64,000 nucleotides of DNA from Pseudomonas vranovensis DSM 16006. GTDB taxonomy: Bacteria > Pseudomonadota > Gammaproteobacteria > Pseudomonadales > Pseudomonadaceae. A model generated the notes under the pieces. It did no database searches, had not been told where the DNA came from, and worked only from the letters and a program-made list of their open reading frames with translations. The position numbers and the translations under genes were made by a program. Location of the stretch: contig NZ_KE384456.1 of the NCBI RefSeq assembly GCF_000425805.1, positions 201,423 to 265,422 on the forward strand, read 5' to 3'. Shown here one piece after another: positions 32,187 to 38,723 of this stretch. Positions within the stretch are counted from its first letter, which is position 1; each line of letters begins with the position of its first letter.

Positions 32187-33521
32187 TTGAACGAGCCTTT
32201 CCCGGCCCGCCAGCCCCATGTTGCGCTCCGCCCCTCGGCTTGCCCGGGGTTGTTGCGTATCGTCCAGGCACTGGACGGCGGCATCTGCCGGATCAAGCTG
32301 GCCGGCGGCGCGCTGACAGCCGATCAGGCCGATGCGGTGGCCACGGCAGCCGAGCGCTACGCCAGCGGCGTCATCGAAGCAACCAACCGCGGCAACTTGC
32401 AGATTCGCGGCATCAAGGCTGATCGGGCCGGGATGATCGAGCTGCTGTTGGCAGCGGGCCTGGGCCCGCGCGATGCCGCTGGTGACGATGTACGCAACCT
32501 GATGCTCAGCCCCGGCGCCGGGCTGGACCGGCACATGCTGTTGGATGCCCGGCCGTTGGCTGACCGGGTGCTGCAGGCGCTGGAAACGACACCGCGCTTT
32601 CATCAGCTGTCGGCCAAGTTCGCCTTGCAACTGGACGCCGGGGAAGCCCTGGCGATGCTCGAGCATCCCCATGACTTGTGGCTGTCGGCCCTGATGCTGG
32701 ATGACGAACCCTGGTTCGCGTTCGGCCTGGCAGGCAGCCCTGGCCTGGGTTCGCCGCTCGGTGCAGTGCCGGCGGCACAAGGGTTCGACTTGGTGATTGC
32801 AGTACTCAATCGCTTTCTTGACCTGGCCGGGCCTGACCAGTCACGCATGCGCCATCTGCTTGGCGACGTCGGTCCGCAGGCTTTCATTGACGGGCTGGGC
32901 CTGCCGGTGCGCCGTGATGCTGCGGTACTGCAATGGTGTCGTCCGCTGACCCCGTGCAGCCACCTGGGCATTTATCCACAGCGCCAGAGCGGCCTCGGTG
33001 CGTTCGGTGCTGCGCCGCCCCTCGGTCGGTTGACCTCGACAATGCTGCGTGGCGTGGCCCAGCTGGCCAGGGAACAGGGCGATGGCAACTTGCGCATGAC
33101 CCCCTGGCAAAGCCTGTTGTTGCCCAACATTGCACAGCCGCAGCTGACAAGCGTGGCTGCCAGCTGCGCCCGGCTGGGCTTGCTGTGTTCCGCTGCCGAG
33201 CCGCTGGCGCGCATGGCCGCCTGTACCGGTTCGGCGGGTTGCGCCAAGGGCCTGGCCGACACCAAGGGCGATGCCGTTCACCTGGCCACCTTGCTGGCCT
33301 CGGGCGCCTCGGCCAGTGTTCACCTGAGCGGTTGTTCCCGTTCCTGCGCCGTGGCCCACGTTGCCCCGGCGACTCTGCTGGCCCGAGCCCCGGGCCGTTA
33401 TGACCTTTATTTGCGCGACGCGCGCCAGGCGGGTTTCGGTGCCCTGCGCGCGTGCGACCTCACACTAGAAGAAGCGGGCGCACTGCTCGATGTCCGCTCA
33501 CGGAGCACCCTTGATGATTGA
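32187..33521 (+). CDS. cobG: Precorrin-3B synthase CobG
   Basis: 444-residue enzyme of the sulfite/nitrite reductase fold that uses oxygen to make precorrin-3B, the step that defines the aerobic pathway. Fe-S and heme-type cysteine ligands appear as CTGSAGC (C-x5-C) and SGCSRSC (C-x3-C). No ATG is available near the start: TTG 32187 has GGGTGA upstream, while the earlier TTG 32172 has no ribosome site, so 32187 is preferred. The 3' end overlaps cobH by 8 bp. Confidence 0.88.
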   Translation: MNEPFPARQPHVALRPSACPGLLRIVQALDGGICRIKLAGGALTADQADAVATAAERYASGVIEATNRGNLQIRGIKADRAGMIELLLAAGLGPRDAAGDDVRNLMLSPGAGLDRHMLLDARPLADRVLQALETTPRFHQLSAKFALQLDAGEALAMLEHPHDLWLSALMLDDEPWFAFGLAGSPGLGSPLGAVPAAQGFDLVIAVLNRFLDLAGPDQSRMRHLLGDVGPQAFIDGLGLPVRRDAAVLQWCRPLTPCSHLGIYPQRQSGLGAFGAAPPLGRLTSTMLRGVAQLAREQGDGNLRMTPWQSLLLPNIAQPQLTSVAASCARLGLLCSAAEPLARMAACTGSAGCAKGLADTKGDAVHLATLLASGASASVHLSGCSRSCAVAHVAPATLLARAPGRYDLYLRDARQAGFGALRACDLTLEEAGALLDVRSRSTLDD

Positions 33522-34140
33522 TTACATCCGCGATGGTCAGGAGATCTATCGCAATTCCTTCGCGATCATTCGTGAGGAAGCGCGGCTCGATCGTATTCCT
33601 GCCGACCTTGAGAAACTCGCGGTTCGGGTGATTCATGCCTGCGGCATGGTCGATGCCATCGACGGCCTGCAGTTCTCGGAAGGCGCAGGCACGGCCGGTC
33701 GCCAGGCACTGGCCAACGGCGCGCCGATCCTCTGCGATGCACGCATGGTGGCCGAAGGCATCACCCGTGCTCGCCTGCCTGCCAATAACCAAGTGATCTG
33801 CACCCTGCGCGACGAGCAGGTGCCGGAGCTGGCCCGTGAACTGGGCAACACCCGCTCGGCGGTGGCGCTGGAGCTGTGGCGCCCGTACCTGGAGGGCAGC
33901 GTGGTGGTCATCGGTAATGCGCCAACGGCGTTGTTCTACCTGCTGGAGATGATCGATGCTGGCGCACCCAAGCCTGCGTTGATCCTCGGCTTCCCGGTGG
34001 GCTTTGTGGGTGCGGCCGAATCCAAGGCGATGCTCGCGGCCGATAGCCGCGGCGTGCCGTTCGTGATCATGCAGGGTCGTCTGGGCGGCAGCGCCATGGC
34101 GGCCGCTGCGGTCAATGCCCTGGCCACGGAGGTCGAATGA
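33514..34140 (+). CDS. cobH: Precorrin-8X methylmutase CobH
   Basis: 208-residue methylmutase that moves the C11 methyl group to C12, giving hydrogenobyrinate. The catalytic histidine context VRVIHACGMVD is present, together with ILCDARMVAEGI and the C-terminal LGFPVGFVGAAESK and GRLGGSAMAAAAVNAL signatures. ATG 33514 has GGAGC 5 bases upstream. Stop codon overlaps the cobI start. Confidence 0.95.
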   Translation: MIDYIRDGQEIYRNSFAIIREEARLDRIPADLEKLAVRVIHACGMVDAIDGLQFSEGAGTAGRQALANGAPILCDARMVAEGITRARLPANNQVICTLRDEQVPELARELGNTRSAVALELWRPYLEGSVVVIGNAPTALFYLLEMIDAGAPKPALILGFPVGFVGAAESKAMLAADSRGVPFVIMQGRLGGSAMAAAAVNALATEVE

Positions 34141-34871
34141 TGCAGGCTCGTGGACGTTTGCTTGGCCTGGGCGTCGGCCCTGGCGATCCGGAACTGATCA
34201 CGGTCAAGGCCTTGCGCCTGCTGCGTGAGTCGCCGGTGGTTGCCTATTTCGTGGCCAAGGGTAAGCGCGGCAATGCCTTCGGTATCATCGAAGGCCACCT
34301 GCAGGAGGCGCAGACTTTGCTGCCGCTGGTGTATCCGGTGACTACCGAAGCGTTGCCGGCACCGCTCTCCTATGAACAAGTGATCAGCGACTTCTACGAC
34401 GAGGCCAGCCTCGAGGTCGCCGCGCACCTGGATGCCGGTCGCGATGTCGCGGTGATCTGCGAAGGTGACCCGTTCTTCTATGGCTCCTACATGTACCTGC
34501 ATGATCGCCTGGCCGAGCGTTACGAGGCCCTGGTGATTCCGGGTGTCTGCTCGATGCTCGGCGGCGCCTCGGTACTGGGCGCGCCACTGGTCTATCGCAA
34601 CCAGAGCCTGTCGGTACTCTCGGGCGTGTTGCCCGCTGATGAACTCAAGCGGCGCCTGGCCGATGCCGATGCGGCAGTGATCATGAAGCTTGGGCGCAAC
34701 TTTCCCAAGGTGCGCCAGGTGCTGGGCGAACTGGGGCTTGCCGAGCGTGCGCTGTATGTCGAGCGCGCGACCATGGCCAACCAGAAGATCGTCGCCCTGG
34801 ATGATGTCGATCCGCAGTCCTCGCCGTACTTCTCGCTGATCATCGTTCCCGGTGAAAGGTGGCAAGGTTGA
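34137..34871 (+). CDS. cobI: Precorrin-2 C20-methyltransferase CobI
   Basis: 244-residue SAM-dependent tetrapyrrole methylase. GLGVGPGDPELITVKALRLL is the N-terminal signature and ICEGDPFFYGSYMYLHDRL the mid-protein motif. It converts precorrin-2 into precorrin-3A, the substrate of CobG. The start ATGATG overlaps the cobH stop, and its stop overlaps the cobJ start by one base. Confidence 0.94.
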   Translation: MMQARGRLLGLGVGPGDPELITVKALRLLRESPVVAYFVAKGKRGNAFGIIEGHLQEAQTLLPLVYPVTTEALPAPLSYEQVISDFYDEASLEVAAHLDAGRDVAVICEGDPFFYGSYMYLHDRLAERYEALVIPGVCSMLGGASVLGAPLVYRNQSLSVLSGVLPADELKRRLADADAAVIMKLGRNFPKVRQVLGELGLAERALYVERATMANQKIVALDDVDPQSSPYFSLIIVPGERWQG

Positions 34872-36571
34872 TGACCCGTAAAGCACCGGCCATTGTCATC
34901 CTTGGCAAAGGCAGCCTGGCCACTGCCCGCAAGATCCAGCAGCTGTATCCCGACGCGTTGGTCCATGGCCTGGCAGGTCGGGTCGAAGACGTCGACTGCA
35001 GCTACCGGGAGTTTGGCGCGACCCTGCGTCAGCTCTATCAGCAAGACACGCCGATCATTGCCCTGTGTGCGGCCGGGATCGTCATCCGCACGCTTGCCAG
35101 CGAGTTGCTGGAGAAGGGCGTCGAGCCGCCGGTGCTGGCGGTGGCCGAAGACGGCAGCGCCGTGGTGCCACTGTTGGGTGGCCTGGGCGGGGTCAATGTC
35201 ATGGCGCGGGAAATTGCTGCAGGCCTTGGGGTGGCAGCGGCCATCACCACCAGCGGCGAATTGCGATTCGGCACCTGCCTGCTCAATCCACCCAGCGGCT
35301 ATGCCCTGGCGGACCTGGAACTGGGCAAGCGTTTTGTCAGCGACCTGCTGGCCGGTGAAACGGTGCGCATCGACGGCGAGGCGCCCTGGCTGGCCCAGGC
35401 ACAGCTGCCGCAGAGCGAGCAGGCGCAGTTGGCCATCCATGTTGGCTGTGACGCACGCGCGGTCTCTGACAATGAACTGGTGATCTATCCGCGTTGTGTC
35501 ATGGTGGCGATCACTGCAGTTTCGGCGCAGTTGGCAACGACAGTGCGTGAGGCGCTGGCCAGCGCGCAGATCGCCGAGCCGGCCCTGGCGTGTTTGCTGG
35601 CGAGCGAATCGCTGATGGCGGACCCTGCGTTGCACGCTGCAGCGGCCGAGCTGGGCGTTGCGTTGCGGTTTGCCGTGGATGCCAAGAGCGCCAGCGCACT
35701 GGCGGCACAGGCAATGCCACAGTTGTTACCGCCGCAAGCACTCACCGAAAACCTGGCCATCGTGGTCTCCAGCCAACCGATCGATCCCGTGCAGATAGGC
35801 CGTGCCCGCGGTCGACTTGCCGTGATCGGCCTGGGGCCTGGTGCGGCCGAGTTCATGGTACCGGCCGTCAAGGCCGAGCTCGCCCGGGCAAACGATATTC
35901 TTGGCTACGAAACCTACGTGCGCATGGCCGGACCGTTCCGCGCGGACCAGGTCATGCACTGCACCGACAACCGCGAAGAGATGCAGCGCGCCCGCCATGC
36001 CTTCGAGCTGGCTGCCCAAGGGCGTTCAGTGGTGGTGGTGTCGTCTGGCGATCCTGGCGTATTCGCCATGGCCGCTGCCGTGCTTGAGGCCTTGCACGAG
36101 TCGACCAACCCGCGCTGGCATGCCGTCGACCTGCAGATGCTGCCCGGTGTTTCCGCATCGCTGGCCACCGCTGCCCAGGCCGGTGCGCCGCTGGGGCATG
36201 ACTTCTGTGTGTTGTCGCTGTCGGACAACCTCAAGCCCTGGTCGATCATCGAGAAGCGCCTGGACCTCGCCTGCCAGGCGGACCTGGCGCTGGCTTTCTA
36301 CAACCCGATCTCGCGTTCGCGACCCTGGCAGTTGGGGCGGGCCCTGGAAATCGTTCGCCAGCACCGTACCGCTCAAACGCCTGTCGTGCTTGGCCGCGAT
36401 ATTGGCAGGCCAGGGCAGACGCTCAGGGTGGTCACGCTCGGCGACTTGCATCCTGAAATGGTCGATATGCGCACGATGGTGCTGGTGGGTTCGTCCACCA
36501 CCTGTCAATTTGCGCGGGCACATGCCGAGCCTTGGGTCTACACCCCTCGGTGGTACCCGGTACAGGACTGA
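34871..36571 (+). CDS. cobJ: CbiG-like domain fused to precorrin-3B C17-methyltransferase CobJ
   Basis: 566-residue fusion. Residues about 1-310 form a CbiG-like region: IVILGKGSLATARKIQQLYP, ALCAAGIVIRTLASELLEKG, VPLLGGLGGVNVMAREIA and a C-terminal CobE-like part (ALACLLASESLMADPALHAAAAELG). From about 314 the CobJ methyltransferase begins, GRLAVIGLGPGAAEFMVPAV, with VVVSSGDPGVFAMAAAVLEAL and AFYNPISRSRPWQLGRALEI. The CobJ part performs C17 methylation with ring contraction; the CbiG part of the anaerobic route opens the lactone. ATG 34871 (with AAGG upstream) is chosen over GTG 34859. Such fusions are normal in Pseudomonas. Confidence 0.92.
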   Translation: MTRKAPAIVILGKGSLATARKIQQLYPDALVHGLAGRVEDVDCSYREFGATLRQLYQQDTPIIALCAAGIVIRTLASELLEKGVEPPVLAVAEDGSAVVPLLGGLGGVNVMAREIAAGLGVAAAITTSGELRFGTCLLNPPSGYALADLELGKRFVSDLLAGETVRIDGEAPWLAQAQLPQSEQAQLAIHVGCDARAVSDNELVIYPRCVMVAITAVSAQLATTVREALASAQIAEPALACLLASESLMADPALHAAAAELGVALRFAVDAKSASALAAQAMPQLLPPQALTENLAIVVSSQPIDPVQIGRARGRLAVIGLGPGAAEFMVPAVKAELARANDILGYETYVRMAGPFRADQVMHCTDNREEMQRARHAFELAAQGRSVVVVSSGDPGVFAMAAAVLEALHESTNPRWHAVDLQMLPGVSASLATAAQAGAPLGHDFCVLSLSDNLKPWSIIEKRLDLACQADLALAFYNPISRSRPWQLGRALEIVRQHRTAQTPVVLGRDIGRPGQTLRVVTLGDLHPEMVDMRTMVLVGSSTTCQFARAHAEPWVYTPRWYPVQD

Positions 36572-36622
36572 ACCTGGCGGGGAAAGCTTTCGATCCTGAC
36601 TCAGGCACGCCTCTCGAATAGT

Positions 36623-36657
36623 GTGAAGCCCCCGTCGATGACGTGCGGGCTTTTTCA
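36623..36657 (+). terminator. Rho-independent terminator after cobJ
   Basis: The stem GTGAAGCCCCCG / CGGGCTTTTTCAC has a T-run on the 3' side, in the 103-bp gap between cobJ and the next gene. It separates the cob operon from the unknown gene pair. Confidence 0.8.
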
Positions 36658-36674
36658 CGAGAAGGATATTCGAG

Positions 36675-37364
36675 ATGACAGCAACCCCTGAAATTATGAG
36701 CAACAATACAGCGGCTATCGTCGATCAATCGCTGATGGCGTTTGGCGCGGGCATGTCGTTGCAAAGCCGTACCGACGTAAAAAACGCCTATCACTTCGCT
36801 TCGCTGGTAGCGAGCAAACGCTTTGATCAGGAAGGGCAGGGCGAGGAGTGGTTCAAGGCGTTTCTCAAGGTCATGCACGATTGCGGCTGGGTGACTGCAC
36901 GTCGTTGCTATGAACAGGTGAGTGAAGGCTCGCAGTCCCTCAAGGTCGGTGCCATCGCTGCCAAGGCGGTGAGCAGTATCGGCACTGCATTTCTAGGCGG
37001 GCCGGTGGGCGCTGCCCTGAACAAACTGGCCGAAAGTGCGCTTGAAAAGCTTGGCATGGTCAATGAAGCCCAGCAACTGCTCAAGCGCAACCTCACAAAC
37101 AAGGCCAATGCCTCGGTCGGCCTGGCCTCCTGCATCGAAACCCAAAGTGGCGAAGTGGTCCTGGTCATGAGCGCGGTGCAAGTCGCCGCCGCGACTCACG
37201 ACCTGGACCTGGCTGTATTCGAATGGAACAGCAGTGCCTTGACGTCCTATACAGGCTCCGCGGCGTTGTCGTTCAACAAGTCCCTGTACGACCATGTCCG
37301 CCCCACTATCGAGCTCAAGTTGGGCGAGCGGGCCATCAATAACGTACTCGACTACGACATCTGA
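36675..37364 (+). CDS. Protein of unknown function, member 1 of a paralogous pair
   Basis: 229-residue protein that I do not recognise. ATG 36675 has GAAGGA about 10 bases upstream. No signal peptide and no certain membrane helix; residues about 95-120 are Gly/Ala-rich and weakly hydrophobic (KAVSSIGTAFLGGPVGAALNKLAESALEKLG), which could be an amphipathic or membrane-inserting segment. The N-terminal pattern M21-x4-G26 ... V35K36 ... W59 ... G71W72 is repeated with the same spacing in the downstream protein, and both end with an N-x2-L(Y/F)D segment plus a terminal helix. Cytoplasmic location is likely. It is separated from cobJ by a terminator, so it is not part of the cob operon. Confidence 0.75.
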   Translation: MTATPEIMSNNTAAIVDQSLMAFGAGMSLQSRTDVKNAYHFASLVASKRFDQEGQGEEWFKAFLKVMHDCGWVTARRCYEQVSEGSQSLKVGAIAAKAVSSIGTAFLGGPVGAALNKLAESALEKLGMVNEAQQLLKRNLTNKANASVGLASCIETQSGEVVLVMSAVQVAAATHDLDLAVFEWNSSALTSYTGSAALSFNKSLYDHVRPTIELKLGERAINNVLDYDI

Positions 37365-37449
37365 AATTACGGGATGGCGCGTTCCTCGCGTCATCTCGTG
37401 GTTCTTGAGCACGTCATGTTGGCAGTGGATACGGCGCCAGGAGGCTCCC

Positions 37450-38073
37450 ATGAACAAGCCACAGGCAGCAGTCATCGGCGCGGGGCTGATGTCTTTTTCG
37501 TCGGGACTGACACCGGGCCAGCAAGCATCCGTGAAACTGGCGGCCTTGATCGCTGAACGAGACACCCGTGATGCCCTGGATAACCATCTGATCCAGGATT
37601 GGTACAGCTACTACAAGCGCAAGCTGATGTTCTACGGGTGGGATGCATTACCGGCCAGTGAGGTGCATTGGCCAGGTCAGGAGAGGCCGGATATTGTTGA
37701 TAGCGCCCTGCGCACGATATCGGCAACCGCTGGCAGTGAATACGCGACGACAATGGGGCTGGCAATGGCTCGGCTCAAGCTCGCCCCTGCAGCGCTGGCG
37801 CATTTCGAGCAGCGAACGAAAGACACCGGGGTTTTCCAGTTGCTGCCCTGTTTGCCTGCTCGCAACGGTTGCATCGACATGGTGCTTTACCATGAGACGT
37901 TGGCGCGAGTGGATGTCACTGCCGGCTTTTTATATCGTCAGCGGCGCCAGCTGACCGTCAAGGCTGAACTGGTACGCTTCAATACGCGCCTGTTCGATCA
38001 AAAGTTTCGTCAGCGGGTCGAGGCCAATCTGCAGGCGGTAGCCCTGCGCGAAATTCACCAGCTGGTGCTCTAG
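37450..38073 (+). CDS. Protein of unknown function, member 2 of a paralogous pair
   Basis: 207-residue protein without recognised family. ATG 37450 follows a strong AGGAGG site. It parallels its upstream neighbour: M14-x4-G19, V28K29, W51 and G63W64 occur at spacings equal to within one residue, and the C-terminal FNTRLFDQKFRQRVEANL mirrors the neighbour's FNKSLYDHVRPTIELKL. It lacks the Gly/Ala-rich central segment of that protein. No signal peptide. The gap between the genes is 85 bp and holds a weak hairpin. The last 4 bp overlap the 3' end of the convergent marC gene. Confidence 0.75.
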   Translation: MNKPQAAVIGAGLMSFSSGLTPGQQASVKLAALIAERDTRDALDNHLIQDWYSYYKRKLMFYGWDALPASEVHWPGQERPDIVDSALRTISATAGSEYATTMGLAMARLKLAPAALAHFEQRTKDTGVFQLLPCLPARNGCIDMVLYHETLARVDVTAGFLYRQRRQLTVKAELVRFNTRLFDQKFRQRVEANLQAVALREIHQLVL

Positions 38074-38666
38074 GGCACCAGATAGCCCTTGATCCCGGTA
38101 AGGATGATTTGCGCAGCCAGGGCGCAGACGAACAATCCCATCAACCGGCTGACGATCTGCAGGCCCTGGTCGCCAAGAATCCGCTCGATTCGGTGGGAGA
38201 GGTACAGCACCAGCCCGACGGTGAAGCTGGCCAGGGTGATACTGACAATGGCCAGCAACTTGTCGTCCCAATGCGGCTGGCCGACCCCCATCACCAGCAG
38301 GGCACCGATGGTGCCGGGGCCGACGGTCAGGGGAATGGTCAGGGGCACGATGGTGACGTCCTGCTGGACGTTGTCGGTCTGCACGGCCGACTTGCCCTGG
38401 GCCATGCCCAGCGCTGAGATGAACAGCACGCTGCCGGCACCGATGCGAAAGGCATCGGAGGTGATGCCGAACACGCCGAAGATGACCCGGCCAAACAGGT
38501 ACAGCAGCACGCTGGAGATCAGTACGGCGATGGCCACTTTCCACGCCAGGTGCTTGCGCTCCTTGCTGGAGTAGCCGCGGGTCAGGCTGATGAAGCAGGA
38601 AAGCACGAAGAACGGGCTGTAGAGCACGAGCATTTTCAGGTAGACGCTGAATAACTCATGGAGCAT
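38070..38666 (-). CDS. MarC family integral membrane protein
   Basis: 198-residue protein with six hydrophobic helices, e.g. LYSPFFVLSCFISLTRGY, AIAVLISSVLLYLFG, RIGAGSVLFISALGMAQG, VPLTIPLTVGPGTIGALLVMG and a last helix ending LTGIKGY. The LTIPLTVGPGTIG motif identifies the MarC (UPF0056) family. Despite the name, a role in multiple antibiotic resistance was not upheld; function remains open. It follows retS downstream-direction neighbours with a 57-bp gap to the retS stop. Confidence 0.9.
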   Translation of the reverse strand: MLHELFSVYLKMLVLYSPFFVLSCFISLTRGYSSKERKHLAWKVAIAVLISSVLLYLFGRVIFGVFGITSDAFRIGAGSVLFISALGMAQGKSAVQTDNVQQDVTIVPLTIPLTVGPGTIGALLVMGVGQPHWDDKLLAIVSITLASFTVGLVLYLSHRIERILGDQGLQIVSRLMGLFVCALAAQIILTGIKGYLVP

Positions 38667-38723
38667 GGTCGGGGCTCGCGACGGCAGGGGAACGTGAAGG
38701 AAGTGTATCAGGCGTGCGCGGGT

